DNA of 64,000 nucleotides, taken from contig NZ_JARXVG010000007.1 of assembly GCF_029892485.1 (NCBI RefSeq), forward strand, positions 1 to 64,000, in the 5' to 3' direction. The number at the start of each line of letters is the position of its first letter. The first letter of the stretch is position 1. The notes below the pieces were generated by a model that was not told the origin of the DNA, did not search any database, and saw only the letters and a list, made by a program, of their open reading frames with translations. Positions 33,963-45,868 of this stretch are shown here, in pieces. The translations under genes were made by a program, and so were the position numbers. The DNA is from Variovorax boronicumulans. GTDB lineage: Bacteria > Pseudomonadota > Gammaproteobacteria > Burkholderiales > Burkholderiaceae_C.

Positions 33963-35183
33963 TCAGGTATTCAGTGTGCTCAGGCCGCGCGAAAGGTCGG
34001 CCGTGATGTCGTCGATGTACTCCAGGCCGACCGCCAGGCGGATCAACCCCTGGCTGATGCCTGCCGCCTGGCGCTGCACTTCGGTGAGGCGGCCGTGCGA
34101 GGTCGTGCCGGGGTGCGTGATGATGGTCTTGGTGTCGCCCAGATTGGTGGCGATGCTCACCACGCGCGTGCTGTTGATCACGTGGAAGGCATTGGCGCGC
34201 GCGGCTTCCGGATCGTCGCCGACCACGTCGAACGACACCACCGCCCCGCCCTGCCCCGACTGTTGGCGCATCGCCAGTTCGTGCTGCCCATGCGATGCGA
34301 GACCGGGGTAATAGACGCGTGCAATGCCGGGCTGCTTTTCGAGCCACTGCGCCACGGCCAGCGCATTCGCGCACTGCGCCTTCATCCGGATGCCGAGCGT
34401 TTCCAGGCCCTTGAGCACGACCCACGCGTTGAACGGCGACAGTGCCATGCCGGCCGTGCGGACCACCGGTCCGAACACGTCGACGATGAGCTTCGACGGA
34501 CCGCAGATCGCGCCGGCCATCACGCGGCCCTGGCCATCCAGATACTTCGTGCCCGAATGGATGACGAGGTCCGCGCCCAGTTCGACCGGCCGCTGCAGCA
34601 CAGGCGTGCAGAAGCAGTTGTCGACCGCGAGCAGCGCGCCCGCACCGTGCGCCAAGTCGGCGAGCGCCTTGATGTCGCAGACTTCCGTGAGCGGATTGGT
34701 CGGCGTCTCGGCGAACAGCAGCCTGGTGTTCGGCTTGATCGCCGCGCGCCACTCGGCCACGTCGGTCTGCGAGACGAAGGTGGTCTCCACGCCGAACTTG
34801 GCGAACTCCTTGCCGAACAGGTTCAGCGTGGAGCCGAACACCGAGCGCGAGCAGATCACGTGGTCACCGGCCTTCAGCAGGCCCATGCACATCATGAGGA
34901 TCGCGCCCATGCCGGTGGACGCGCCGATGGCGGCTTCGGTGCCTTCGAGCGCTGCCAGGCGTTGCTCGAAGCTGGTCACCGTCGGATTGGAAGTGCGCGA
35001 GTAGGTAAAGCCCTGCTCGGTGCCGGCAAAGCGGCGTGCCGAGGTTTCGGCGTCGGGCTGCACGAAGCCGCTGGTCAGGAACAGCGCTTCGGAATGCTCG
35101 CCGTGCTGGCTGGGCGCCAGCCCGGTGCGCAGCGCGAGCGTGTCGCGGTGCAGTCCGGGCGGCAGGGTTCGTTCGTCGGTCAC
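33963..35183 (-). CDS. metZ: O-succinylhomoserine sulfhydrylase
   Basis: A 406-residue PLP enzyme of the Cys/Met metabolism family. It makes homocysteine from O-succinylhomoserine and sulfide in methionine synthesis. The PLP Lys is in VIHSGTKYLDGQGRV near residue 208. Other family marks are FTYSRTSNPTV near 55 and the C-terminal THPGTTSHGRL. I chose the GTG at 35183, just after the purF stop and preceded by GAGAG. The open frame upstream of it overlaps purF and has no family similarity. Confidence 0.94.
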   Translation of the reverse strand: MTDERTLPPGLHRDTLALRTGLAPSQHGEHSEALFLTSGFVQPDAETSARRFAGTEQGFTYSRTSNPTVTSFEQRLAALEGTEAAIGASTGMGAILMMCMGLLKAGDHVICSRSVFGSTLNLFGKEFAKFGVETTFVSQTDVAEWRAAIKPNTRLLFAETPTNPLTEVCDIKALADLAHGAGALLAVDNCFCTPVLQRPVELGADLVIHSGTKYLDGQGRVMAGAICGPSKLIVDVFGPVVRTAGMALSPFNAWVVLKGLETLGIRMKAQCANALAVAQWLEKQPGIARVYYPGLASHGQHELAMRQQSGQGGAVVSFDVVGDDPEAARANAFHVINSTRVVSIATNLGDTKTIITHPGTTSHGRLTEVQRQAAGISQGLIRLAVGLEYIDDITADLSRGLSTLNT

Positions 35184-35191
35184 TTCAGCTC

Positions 35192-36697
<1,506 letters not shown>

Positions 36698-36708
36698 GAG
36701 CGATTCCT

Positions 36709-37194
36709 TCAGGGCAGGTAGCTTGCCAACTTTTCAGGCAGCGCGGGTTTCAGGCCCTGCAATGCCGCATCGAGAACACCGGCACTGAGCGAGTCGCGCC
36801 ACCAGGCACTGTCGCTCAACACCAGCAAATGAACAAAGACTGCCAGCACGAGCAGGGCCACTGCACCCCGCGCCGCACCGAAAGCAGCTCCCAAAATCCG
36901 GTCCACGGGCCTGAGGCCCACGACGGTGATCAGCTTGCGCGTGAGCGCTGCCACGAGCCCCACGCCGAATGCCACTCCCACGAACACCAGCACGAAGGCC
37001 AATGGATAACGCCACGTCGCCTGCGGCTCGCCGAACGGCAGCCACGCCGCCACATCGGAAGCCAGCCACTGGGCGGCGATGAAAGCAGCCACCCAGCCCA
37101 CCAGCGAAATCACTTCGAACACCAGGCCCCGCATGAGGCCGAACAGCATCGACACCACGATCAGCGTGACGGCGATCCAGTCGAGCAGGGCCAC
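36709..37194 (-). CDS. cvpA: CvpA family inner-membrane protein
   Basis: A 161-residue protein with four predicted transmembrane helices and the CvpA opening DWIAVTLIVVSMLFGLMRGL. Linked to colicin V production and envelope stress in enterobacteria, and commonly placed directly before purF as here. Confidence 0.93.
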   Translation of the reverse strand: MALLDWIAVTLIVVSMLFGLMRGLVFEVISLVGWVAAFIAAQWLASDVAAWLPFGEPQATWRYPLAFVLVFVGVAFGVGLVAALTRKLITVVGLRPVDRILGAAFGAARGAVALLVLAVFVHLLVLSDSAWWRDSLSAGVLDAALQGLKPALPEKLASYLP

Positions 37195-37212
37195 GGCAGC
37201 AGGCGCCTGCGC

Positions 37213-38103
37213 TTACAACGTGAGGATCGCGGCCGACAAAGACAAGCCCTTGACCTTCTCCGCCGCCTTGTCCGCTTCGGCACGCGAAGCGAACGGGCCG
37301 ACACGCACACGCGTGCGTTCACCGTCGGCCGTCTTGGCCACGTGGACGTAGGTCTTCAGGCCCGCCCGCTCCAGCTTCTGGCGGACTTCGCGCGCCTTGT
37401 CGGCATCGGCGAATGCGCCGACCTGCACGATGAACCGGCCCCCAGCTTCGTCGGCGGGCTTTGGCGTTGCGGCGGCAGCGGTCAACGGCTTGCCTTCGAG
37501 CAGCGCACGGGCGCGGGCGCCGTCGTCCGCCGAACTGGCGGGCTTGGGTTCCGACTTTGGCTTGGCCTCCGGTTTGGGTTCCGGCTTGGGTTTGGGCTCC
37601 GGCTTGGCTTCAGGCTTGGGTTCCGGCTTTGGCTTTGCCTCTGGTTTCGGCTCGGGCTTGGGTTCCGGCTTCGGTTTGGGCTCGGCGGCGGGCGACGTGC
37701 TGGCCACCGGTTTGCCAGAGTCGATCACGGTGCCGTCGGCGGTCTCGGTGATCATGCCGCCCGAGGTCGACGCCGACGACGCTACGCGCGAGGCGCCATC
37801 GGAGGTGGCCGGCGCGTTGCTGCTCGTCGAAGGTGCCGTTGCCGGTGCGGCGGGCACGGGCAGCGGCTTGACCTTGTTGCGGTCCGGAATCTCGATCGGG
37901 ATGTCGACCGACACGGGCCGCGGCTGGGTGTCGAACAGCAGCGGGAAGCCGATCACGCCCACCAGCACCAGCACCGCCGCGCCCAACAATCGATGGCGCG
38001 CGCGCCTGCGCATGGTTTCGACACTTTCCGCCGGGACGGCTGCCGGGGCGCTGCGTCCTTCGTTGCCTTGTGGGCCGCGCGTGCGGAACTTGAAAAACGC
38101 CAT
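37213..38103 (-). CDS. SPOR-domain cell-division/envelope protein (DedD-like)
   Basis: A 296-residue protein starting MAFFKFRTRG at the ATG at 38103. A short cytoplasmic N-terminus is followed by one membrane helix (LLGAAVLVLVGVIGFPLLF, about residues 39-57). A periplasmic linker holds a dense run of EPKP/EAKP repeats. A C-terminal SPOR domain (about 218-296) has RFIVQVGAFADADKAREV and TRVRVGPFASRAEADKA. SPOR domains bind denuded peptidoglycan at the septum. The order folC, this gene, cvpA, purF is conserved in many betaproteobacteria. Confidence 0.92.
   Translation of the reverse strand: MAFFKFRTRGPQGNEGRSAPAAVPAESVETMRRRARHRLLGAAVLVLVGVIGFPLLFDTQPRPVSVDIPIEIPDRNKVKPLPVPAAPATAPSTSSNAPATSDGASRVASSASTSGGMITETADGTVIDSGKPVASTSPAAEPKPKPEPKPEPKPEAKPKPEPKPEAKPEPKPKPEPKPEAKPKSEPKPASSADDGARARALLEGKPLTAAAATPKPADEAGGRFIVQVGAFADADKAREVRQKLERAGLKTYVHVAKTADGERTRVRVGPFASRAEADKAAEKVKGLSLSAAILTL
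37541..37686 (-). repeat. Short-period repeat encoding Pro-Lys-Glu-rich linker
   Basis: Tandem imperfect 12- and 18-base units coding for EPKP, EAKP and KPKP steps in the SPOR protein. Copy number could vary by slippage. The encoded segment is an extended linker spanning the periplasm. Confidence 0.85.
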
Positions 38104-38164
38104 GAAGTTCGATCCCTGAAGGAGTGCAGCGAGGTGGTGGCAGATGGTGCGGAGGACCCGGTGG

Positions 38165-39472
38165 TCAGCCGCCTGGCAACAGGTGTTTGGCTTGCAGCCG
38201 GGGGGTGCCGTTTTCGAGCACGCCACCCACGGTGAAGAACGATCCGAAGACCACGATTCTATCAGCGGGGTCTGCGTGCTCGATGGCTGCGCGCAACGCG
38301 TCCATGGGGCCTGCATGCACGCTGCCGGAAGCATCGGCGCGGGTGTTCTGAGCCTGCCAGGCGGCCTGCAGATCGGCGGCCTTGGCGGCGCGCGGCGTAG
38401 GTAGGTCGGTGAAGTACCACCGGTCGATCATCGGTCCGATGCGCGCGAGGATCGGCGCGAGGTCCTTGTCGGCCATGACACCGAACACGCCGTGCGTCGT
38501 CGGGAAGAAACCCATCGCATCGAGGTTCTCGGCCAGCGCGGCGACCGCGTGCGCGTTGTGCGCCACGTCGAGCACCAGCGCGGGCTCGCCCGGCACGATC
38601 TGGAAGCGGCCCGGCAGCTCGACCATCGCGAGCCCGTTGCGCACCGCCTGCGCCGTGATCGGCAACTGCGGGCGCAGCGCCTCGAGCGCCGCGAGCACGC
38701 CCGCGGCATTGATGAGCTGGTTGGCGCCGCGCAGCGCCGGATAGGCCAGCCCGCTGTAGCGCCTGCCGCGGCCCGACCAGCCCCACTGCTGCTTGTCGCC
38801 CGACACATTGAAGTCGGTCCCGAAGCGCCAGAGGTCGGCGCCGATGGCGCTCGCGTGGTCGATCACGCTCTGCGGCGGCATCGGATCGCTCACGATGGCC
38901 GGCTTGCCGGCGCGCAGGATGCCGGCCTTCTCGAAGCCGATGCTTTCGCGGTCGGGCCCGAGGTATTCCATGTGGTCCAGGTCGATGCTGGTGATGACCG
39001 CGCAGTCGGCATCGATGATGTTGACCGCGTCGAGCCGGCCGCCGAGGCCGACCTCCAGGATCGCCACGTCGGGCTTTTCCTCGATCATGCAGTGCAGGAT
39101 GCCGAGGGTGGTGAATTCGAAGTAGGTCAGGGGCATGTCGCCGCGCGCCTTCTCCACCACTTCGAAGCTTGCTATCAGTTTGGAAGCATCGACCGATTCG
39201 CACTTCAGGCGCAGCCGCTCTTCGAAATGCACCAGATGGGGGGACGTGAACACGGCGGTGCGGTAGCCCGCATGCGTCAGGATCGACTCGAGCATGGCGC
39301 AGGTCGAGCCCTTGCCGTTGGTGCCCGCCACCGTGATGACGGGGCAGCCGAACTTCAGGCCGAGGCGCCCTTCCATCTCCTTGGCGCGGTCGAGGCCCAG
39401 TTCGATGTTCTTGGGATGGAGTTGCTCGGCGCGCGCGAGCCAGTCGTTAAGGGTTTCCATGGAGGCCGGCAT
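38165..39472 (-). CDS. folC: Dihydrofolate synthase/folylpolyglutamate synthase
   Basis: A 435-residue Mur-ligase-type enzyme that adds glutamate to dihydropteroate and to folates. The P-loop is VAGTNGKGST near residue 50, TSPHLVHFEER lies near 77, and the metal-binding/ligase region includes ILEVGLGGRLDAVN. Two starts are possible, 39472 and 39460. Neither has a clear ribosome site. I took the longer. Confidence 0.94.
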   Translation of the reverse strand: MPASMETLNDWLARAEQLHPKNIELGLDRAKEMEGRLGLKFGCPVITVAGTNGKGSTCAMLESILTHAGYRTAVFTSPHLVHFEERLRLKCESVDASKLIASFEVVEKARGDMPLTYFEFTTLGILHCMIEEKPDVAILEVGLGGRLDAVNIIDADCAVITSIDLDHMEYLGPDRESIGFEKAGILRAGKPAIVSDPMPPQSVIDHASAIGADLWRFGTDFNVSGDKQQWGWSGRGRRYSGLAYPALRGANQLINAAGVLAALEALRPQLPITAQAVRNGLAMVELPGRFQIVPGEPALVLDVAHNAHAVAALAENLDAMGFFPTTHGVFGVMADKDLAPILARIGPMIDRWYFTDLPTPRAAKAADLQAAWQAQNTRADASGSVHAGPMDALRAAIEHADPADRIVVFGSFFTVGGVLENGTPRLQAKHLLPGG

Positions 39473-39508
39473 TGTCGCCGACCCGCCGGGCGCGGCATCA
39501 TGGCGGCC

Positions 39509-39862
39509 ATGACAACCCTTTACGGCATCCCGAACTGCAACACCGTCAAGCGCGCCCGCGTCTGGCTCGACGAACACAACGTGGCCTACACCTTCCACGA
39601 TTTCAAGAAACAGGGCGTGCCCGAGGCCGAGCTCGACCAGTGGCTGAAAAAGCCGGGCTGGGAAGCGCTGGTCAACCGCCGGGGAACCACCTGGCGCAAG
39701 CTCGACGAGGCCACGCAGAACAGCGTGGTCGATGCCGCCTCGGCCCGGGCCGTGCTGCTGGCCAACCCCAGCCTGATCAAGCGGCCGGTGGTCAACTGGG
39801 GCGCCAAAACCGGCGTTACGACGGGATTCGATGCCCAATCCTGGGCTGTGAACGCCGTGTAA
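39509..39862 (+). CDS. ArsC/Spx-family reductase-like protein (YffB type)
   Basis: A 117-residue thioredoxin-fold protein starting MTTLYGIPNCNTVKRAR. It has a single Cys (Cys10) in place of the CX3 or CXXC pair, as in YffB-type proteins, and the C-terminal KRPVVNW motif of the ArsC/Spx family. Role unproven. Often linked to thiol or glutathione chemistry. An ATG nine bases earlier (39500) is also in frame. Divergent from folC. Confidence 0.88.
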   Translation: MTTLYGIPNCNTVKRARVWLDEHNVAYTFHDFKKQGVPEAELDQWLKKPGWEALVNRRGTTWRKLDEATQNSVVDAASARAVLLANPSLIKRPVVNWGAKTGVTTGFDAQSWAVNAV

Positions 39863-39920
39863 ACCCCGGAACCCCGTCTCGCCGGCCGGCCTCCAACCGC
39901 GATCTGCAGGAGAGAACACC

Positions 39921-40556
39921 ATGAACAGACACGTTTTTCGCACTCTCGCCGGGCTTTCGGTGGCTGGCATGCTGTCGGCGGGCGCCAGCGTCGCGCAGGC
40001 CCAGCAGGTCGTCCAGGCGCGGGTGATTTCCGCCACGCCGATCCGCGAAACGACCGGCAGCGACGTCAGCTACAACGTCACCTACGAATACCAGGGTCGC
40101 CAGTACACCACCCGCACCACGAGCCGGCCGGGCGCCACCATCCCGGTCCAGGCGAGCGCTTACGGCGTGACCACCGCGCCCGTGCAGCCGCAATCGCAGC
40201 TGCAGCCCTACCCGGTCGAGGCCAACAGCGGCCAGCAGTACCAGCAAGATCCGCAGTACCAGGAACAGTACCGACAGGGCGGCTCCCCTTGGGAGAACGT
40301 CGTGCCGGAGCCGGGCGTGGTGGTCTCCGGGCAAGGCGCGCCGGTCTATGCGCAGCCGGCCCCGATCTATGCACCACCGGTCTACGTGCAGCCCGCCTAC
40401 ACCTACCCGTATGCGCAGCCCTACGTCTACCCGCCGGTCGGCATCTCGCTGAACCTGGGTTACTCGCGCGGTTGGGGCGGCGGCTACTACGGCCGTGGCT
40501 ACGGTGGCTACGGCTATCGCGGCTACGGCGGTTACCGCGGCGGCTGGCACCGCTGA
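39921..40556 (+). CDS. Secreted Gln/Tyr/Gly-rich protein of unknown function
   Basis: A 211-residue protein with a Sec signal peptide ending SVAQAQ near residue 28. Residues 30-65 could form a small beta domain (VVQARVISATPIRET, SYNVTYEYQGRQYTTRT). The middle is rich in Gln and Pro. The C-terminal 35 residues are a Gly/Tyr/Arg repeat (GGYYGRGYGGYGYRGYGGYRGG), low-complexity and probably flexible and surface-exposed. A good GGAGAG ribosome site precedes the ATG. I do not recognise a function. It resembles glycine-rich envelope proteins common in Burkholderiales. Confidence 0.85.
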   Translation: MNRHVFRTLAGLSVAGMLSAGASVAQAQQVVQARVISATPIRETTGSDVSYNVTYEYQGRQYTTRTTSRPGATIPVQASAYGVTTAPVQPQSQLQPYPVEANSGQQYQQDPQYQEQYRQGGSPWENVVPEPGVVVSGQGAPVYAQPAPIYAPPVYVQPAYTYPYAQPYVYPPVGISLNLGYSRGWGGGYYGRGYGGYGYRGYGGYRGGWHR

Positions 40557-40583
40557 GCGGGTGGGGGCCGCCCAAGCCCCTAA

Positions 40584-40639
40584 AATCGAGGACTTCCCAA
40601 CCCTGACGGGTGCGCCGCCTGCGCGGTGCGTCCTCGATT
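40584..40639 (+). promoter_or_regulatory. Inverted repeat with nested hairpins before ppnP
   Basis: AATCGAGGAC at 40584-40593 is perfectly repeated in inverse orientation at 40630-40639. The enclosed 36 bases can form two more hairpins: ACCC-TGAC-GGGT and a 7-pair stem GCGCCGC/GCGGTGC with loop CTGC. As RNA this would be a three-way junction ending 30 bases before the ppnP start. A TAAAAT box at 40581-40586 could be a -10 element, in which case part of the left arm would not be transcribed. There is no T-tract, so it is not a standard terminator. Function unknown. Confidence 0.5.
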
Positions 40640-40669
40640 AGCCGACCGCCCGCGCGCCGGCGCCACCCA

Positions 40670-40996
40670 ATGACGACGACTACCGACACTCTGAACAGCG
40701 CCGCAGTGGCCACCAAGGCCAATGTGTATTTCGACGGCAAGTGCGTGAGCCACAGCCTCACGCTCGCGGACGGCACCAAGAAATCGGTCGGCGTGATCCT
40801 GCCGGCCACCCTCACCTTCAACACCGGCGCGCCTGAAATCATGGAAGGCACCGCCGGCAGCTGCGAATACCTGCTGTCGGGTGCCACCGAATGGGTCGCC
40901 TCGGGCCCGGGCCAGAAGTTCAACGTACCGGGCAATTCCAGCTTCCAGATCCGCGTGAGCGGCGAGCCCTACAGCTACATCTGCCACTTCGGCTGA
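40670..40996 (+). CDS. ppnP: Pyrimidine/purine nucleoside phosphorylase
   Basis: A 108-residue small cupin-like protein of the PpnP (formerly DUF1255/YaiE) family, which cleaves nucleosides with phosphate to base and ribose-1-phosphate. It has ANVYFDGKCVSHSL near the start, GVILPATLTFNTGAPEIMEG in the middle, and FNVPGNSSFQIRV near the C-terminus. It lies 15 bases before argG and is probably cotranscribed with it. Confidence 0.92.
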   Translation: MTTTTDTLNSAAVATKANVYFDGKCVSHSLTLADGTKKSVGVILPATLTFNTGAPEIMEGTAGSCEYLLSGATEWVASGPGQKFNVPGNSSFQIRVSGEPYSYICHFG

Positions 40997-42355
<1,359 letters not shown>

Positions 42356-42376
42356 GCCGAACGCGCATCAATGACG

Positions 42377-42404
42377 AACGGGCCCGATGGGCCCGTTTCT
42401 CTTT
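42377..42404 (+). terminator. Rho-independent terminator after argG
   Basis: A perfect 9-base stem AACGGGCCC/GGGCCCGTT with loop GAT, followed by TCTCTTT. It lies 21 bases after the argG stop. Confidence 0.88.
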
Positions 42405-42422
42405 GGTGCGCCGCTGTGTCGA

Positions 42423-43256
42423 TCAGTCGCCGCCGCCTCCGCCGCAGCCGCCACCGCAACCTCCACCGCTGTCGCCGCCGCCGGAGTCCCCACCTCCGCC
42501 ATCGCCACCGCTGCTCGATTCGCTGCCGCCGAAACCGCCGGCATCGCCGGAGCTTCCGCCATCCGACGAGGACTCGCCGAATTCGCTGCCGCACTGCGCA
42601 GTCGAGCCGTCGTGACGCTCGACCGCCTTGCAATCGGGCACGTACTCGAAGCCACCGGGAATCGCGAACTTGATGTCCAGCGCGAACAGCAGCGGCAGGC
42701 GCGTCGGCTTGCGCGGGTCGATGCTCTCTTCCTTGCACGCCCAGTACCAGCTGCGGCGCAGCCCGTCGTTGCGCTTGGGGTCCTTGCCCAGCACCTCGGC
42801 CGGGCTGTGGTGCAGCATGCCGCCGAAGGCCGCCTTGCACCAGTTCTGGTAGCCCTGCGTGTGCAGGATGAACTCGTGCCACGCGGTGTCGACCACCTTC
42901 GAGGGCATCGCGACGAACTTGCGGCCGCTGCGCAGGTGCGCCATGAAGAACTGGCGCAGGCCCCGCAGCACCAGCTCGGCATCGCGCCGGCTCAGCTGCG
43001 GATGGGCTTCGCGCAGCTTGCCGATCAGGAACGGGGGCATGCGGGCCTCGCGGATGAACTGCCGGCGCAGGCTCGTTTCCATCCAGCCCAGCACCGCCGC
43101 GAACGCGAAGGCCGCGATGAACAGGAGCCCCGAGGCCCACCACCGCGCCGGCACCAGGAACACCGCGGCGATGCCCGCCACGACGACGACCCGTTGCGCC
43201 CACACCAACGCCGCAATGCGCCGCCGGTAGTTCAAGTGCAGGAAGTCGAGGTCCAT
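42423..43256 (-). CDS. Membrane protein with a glycine-rich-domain-like core and Gly/Ser/Cys tail
   Basis: A 277-residue protein. Two hydrophobic segments at about residues 15-60 anchor it. Residues about 75-175 ([36 protein letters not shown]) resemble the glycine-rich-domain-containing family, with the conserved W-H-x-F-I/L-H-T pattern. The last 60 residues are almost only Gly, Ser and Asp with a few Cys. Function unknown. It stands alone between argG and murB on opposite strands. Confidence 0.8.
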   Translation of the reverse strand: MDLDFLHLNYRRRIAALVWAQRVVVVAGIAAVFLVPARWWASGLLFIAAFAFAAVLGWMETSLRRQFIREARMPPFLIGKLREAHPQLSRRDAELVLRGLRQFFMAHLRSGRKFVAMPSKVVDTAWHEFILHTQGYQNWCKAAFGGMLHHSPAEVLGKDPKRNDGLRRSWYWACKEESIDPRKPTRLPLLFALDIKFAIPGGFEYVPDCKAVERHDGSTAQCGSEFGESSSDGGSSGDAGGFGGSESSSGGDGGGGDSGGGDSGGGCGGGCGGGGGD

Positions 43257-43263
43257 CGCTTTG

Positions 43264-44316
43264 TCAGACCACCACCGGCTCGGGCTCCAGCCGGATGCCG
43301 AAGCGCTCGTACACGCTGGTCTGGATGGCCTTGGCCAGCGTCATCACCTCGCCGCCAGTCACCGGGTTCTCGGTGCCGCCGCGGTTGACCAGCACCAGCG
43401 CCTGCCGCTCGTACACGCCGGCGTTGCCCACCGACTTGCCCTTCCAGCCGCAGGCATCGATGAGCCAGCCGGCTGCCAGCTTGATGCTGCCGTCGGCCAT
43501 CGGGTAGTGAACGATCTTGGGGTCGCGAGCGATGATGTCCGCGCACTGCTCGGGTGTGACGGTCGGGTTCTTGAAGAAGCTGCCCGCGTTGCCCAGCACG
43601 CGCCAGTCGGGCAGCTTGGCGCGGCGGATGGCGCAGACCCAGTCGAAGATGTCGACGGCGCTCGGCGTGAAGTTGCCGGTTTCTTCCATCTTGCGTTCGA
43701 GGTCGAGGTAGCCGACGACCGCCTTCCAGGGCTTGGGCAGCCGGAAGCGCACCCGGGTGATCAGCGCCCGGCCCGCGAGGCCGAAGTCGTTCGGCCCGCT
43801 GCGCACATGCTTGAACACCGAATCGCGGTAGCCGAAAGCGCACTGGGCCGCATCGAGCGTGAAGCCGCGGCCGGTGTCCAGGTCGATGGCGTCGAGCGAT
43901 TCGAAGCGGTCCTGCAGCTCGACGCCGTAGGCGCCGATGTTCTGTACCGGCGCGCCACCCACGGTGCCTGGGATGAGGGCCAGGTTCTCGAGGCCCGGAT
44001 AGCCGTTGCGCACCATCCATTCGACGGCGTCATGCCAGATCTCTCCGGCGCCGGCTTCCACGATCCAGGCCCGCGGCGTCTCTTCGACCAGCCGAAGGCC
44101 CTTGATTTCCACCTTGAGCACCAGCGGCTTGACGTCGCCGGTCAGCACGATGTTGCTGCCGCCGCCCAGCACGAAGCGAGGGGCGTCCTGCCATTGCGGA
44201 TCGGCCCGCAATCCGGCCACATCGGCCTCGTCCGTGATGCGCGCCAGGCGCTGCGCGCGCGCGACGATGCCGAAACTGTTGTACGGCTGCAGGGGGACGT
44301 TGTGCTCCACGATCAT
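43264..44316 (-). CDS. murB: UDP-N-acetylenolpyruvoylglucosamine reductase
   Basis: A 350-residue type I MurB that reduces UDP-GlcNAc-enolpyruvate to UDP-MurNAc in peptidoglycan synthesis. The FAD-binding region has [11 protein letters not shown] near residue 50 and [18 protein letters not shown] near 114. The catalytic Ser is in NAGSFFKNP near 243. Confidence 0.95.
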   Translation of the reverse strand: MIVEHNVPLQPYNSFGIVARAQRLARITDEADVAGLRADPQWQDAPRFVLGGGSNIVLTGDVKPLVLKVEIKGLRLVEETPRAWIVEAGAGEIWHDAVEWMVRNGYPGLENLALIPGTVGGAPVQNIGAYGVELQDRFESLDAIDLDTGRGFTLDAAQCAFGYRDSVFKHVRSGPNDFGLAGRALITRVRFRLPKPWKAVVGYLDLERKMEETGNFTPSAVDIFDWVCAIRRAKLPDWRVLGNAGSFFKNPTVTPEQCADIIARDPKIVHYPMADGSIKLAAGWLIDACGWKGKSVGNAGVYERQALVLVNRGGTENPVTGGEVMTLAKAIQTSVYERFGIRLEPEPVVV

Positions 44317-44361
44317 GGGAGAATTGTCGCATCCAGCACCCGCAAGAATTCAGGAGAGCCC

Positions 44362-44847
44362 ATGCCGTCTTTCGATACCGTCTGCGAGCCCAATCTGCCC
44401 GAAGTGAAGAATGCGGTCGAGAACACCGCCAAGGAAATCGCGACGCGCTTCGATTTCAAGGGCACGGCAGCCGCCGTCGACCTCAAGGACAAGGAAATCA
44501 CCATGATCGGTGACGCCGAGTTCCAGCTCGTGCAGGTCGAGGACATCCTCCGCAGCAAGCTCACCAAGCGCAGCGTGGACGTGCGCTTCCTCGACAAGGG
44601 CGACGTCCAGAAGATGGGCGGCGACAAGGTCAAGCAGGTCATCAAGGTGAAAAGCGGCATCGAGAGCGAGCAGGCCAAGAAGATCACCCGCATCGTCAAG
44701 GACAGCAAGCTCAAGGTGCAGGCCGCGATCCAGGGCGACGCAGTGCGCATCACCGGCGCCAAGCGCGATGACCTGCAGGCCGCGATGGCGCTGATCAAGA
44801 AGGACGTGCCGGACATGCCGCTGTCGTTCAACAACTTCCGCGACTGA
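44362..44847 (+). CDS. yajQ: YajQ-family nucleotide-binding protein
   Basis: A 161-residue YajQ protein opening [20 protein letters not shown], with [12 protein letters not shown] near residue 30 and the C-terminal [10 protein letters not shown] that marks the family. Members bind nucleotides, and some have been reported as cyclic-di-GMP effectors. A CAGGAG ribosome site is 7 bases before the ATG at 44362. Confidence 0.95.
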   Translation: MPSFDTVCEPNLPEVKNAVENTAKEIATRFDFKGTAAAVDLKDKEITMIGDAEFQLVQVEDILRSKLTKRSVDVRFLDKGDVQKMGGDKVKQVIKVKSGIESEQAKKITRIVKDSKLKVQAAIQGDAVRITGAKRDDLQAAMALIKKDVPDMPLSFNNFRD

Positions 44848-44852
44848 TCCTC

Positions 44853-45503
44853 ATGAAACCCCTCGCCTTTGCGACGGCAGCATGTCTTCTGGCTGCCGTG
44901 GCGGCGGCGCACGCTGCGAGTTCGGTGATGCTCACCGGCACCATCGGCAGCCGCGCGATCCTGATCGTGAACGGCGCGCCGCCCAAGACGGTGGCGGTCG
45001 GCGAGAGCTTCCAGGGCGTGAAGCTGGTGTCGCTGCAGGCCGAACAGGCGGTGGTCGAGCTCGAGGGCAAGCGCGTCAACCTGCGCATGGACACGCCGGT
45101 GAGCATCGGCGGTGGCGGCGGTTCAGGCGGTGGCGGCAATCGCATCGTGCTGCCGGCCGACAGCCGCGGCCACTACATGACGCAGGGCGCCATCAACGGG
45201 CGCGCCGTCACGTTCATGCTCGACACCGGCGCCACATCGATCGCGCTCTCGGCCGCCGATGCCGAGCGCATCGGCCTGGACTACAGCAAGGGCCAGCGCA
45301 TCCAGATGAACACCGCCAACGGCGTGTCGCAGGGCTACAGGCTGCGGCTGCAGTCGGTGCGCGTAGGCGATGTGGAGGTGTACGACATCGACGCGGTCGT
45401 GTCGCCGCAGCCCATGCCCTTCGTGCTGCTGGGCAACAGCTTCATCAACCGCTTCTCCATGCGCCGGGACGCGGACCAGATGGTCCTCGAGAAGCGGTAT
45501 TGA
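44853..45503 (+). CDS. Secreted retropepsin-like aspartic protease
   Basis: A 216-residue protein with a Sec signal peptide (to about residue 21), then a beta-rich N-domain, a Gly-rich linker (GGGGGSGGGGN) and a retropepsin-like domain. The active-site motif is FMLDTGATSIAL near residue 117, and the second conserved region is PMPFVLLGNSFINRF. Single-domain proteases of this clan act as dimers. The periplasmic substrate is unknown. It starts 5 bases after yajQ. Confidence 0.9.
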   Translation: MKPLAFATAACLLAAVAAAHAASSVMLTGTIGSRAILIVNGAPPKTVAVGESFQGVKLVSLQAEQAVVELEGKRVNLRMDTPVSIGGGGGSGGGGNRIVLPADSRGHYMTQGAINGRAVTFMLDTGATSIALSAADAERIGLDYSKGQRIQMNTANGVSQGYRLRLQSVRVGDVEVYDIDAVVSPQPMPFVLLGNSFINRFSMRRDADQMVLEKRY

Positions 45504-45506
45504 GCG

Positions 45507-45860
45507 TCAGGCCGCAGCAGCGGTAACGACGATCTCGATCTTGTAGGCCGCATTGGCCATCTTGGCCTGCACCGTCGCGCGTGGCGGCGTGTTGCCGGCC
45601 GGAATCCACGCATCCCACACCTCGTTCATCGCCGTGATGTCGGTGATGTCGGCCAGGAAGATCTGCGTCATGAGGATGCGCGACTTGTCGCTGCCGGCCT
45701 CGGCCAGGAGGCGATCGACCATCGCGAGCACCTGCGCGGTCTGGCCGCGGATGTCCTGCGAGGTGTCGTCGGGCACCTGGCCGGCGAGGTAGATGGTGCC
45801 GTTGTGCACGGCCGTCTCCGAGAGACGCGGGCCGACGTGAAAGCGGGTGATGGTTGCCAT
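45507..45860 (-). CDS. RidA/YjgF/YER057c-family protein
   Basis: A 117-residue RidA-like protein. Family members hydrolyse reactive enamine/imine intermediates. Visible features are HNGTIYLAGQVPDD near residue 18, KSRILMTQIFLADI near 58 and the C-terminal TPPRATVQAKMANAAYKIEI. The usual Arg of the active site is in the PPRAT motif. It lies 8 bases after plsY in the same direction. Confidence 0.92.
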   Translation of the reverse strand: MATITRFHVGPRLSETAVHNGTIYLAGQVPDDTSQDIRGQTAQVLAMVDRLLAEAGSDKSRILMTQIFLADITDITAMNEVWDAWIPAGNTPPRATVQAKMANAAYKIEIVVTAAAA

Positions 45861-45868
45861 GGTGTTCT

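Noticed and set aside
37541..37686. Repeat array resembling a CRISPR
   Set aside because: The units are 12-18 bases, in frame, without unique spacers, and encode a Pro-Lys-Glu linker. No cas genes are present.
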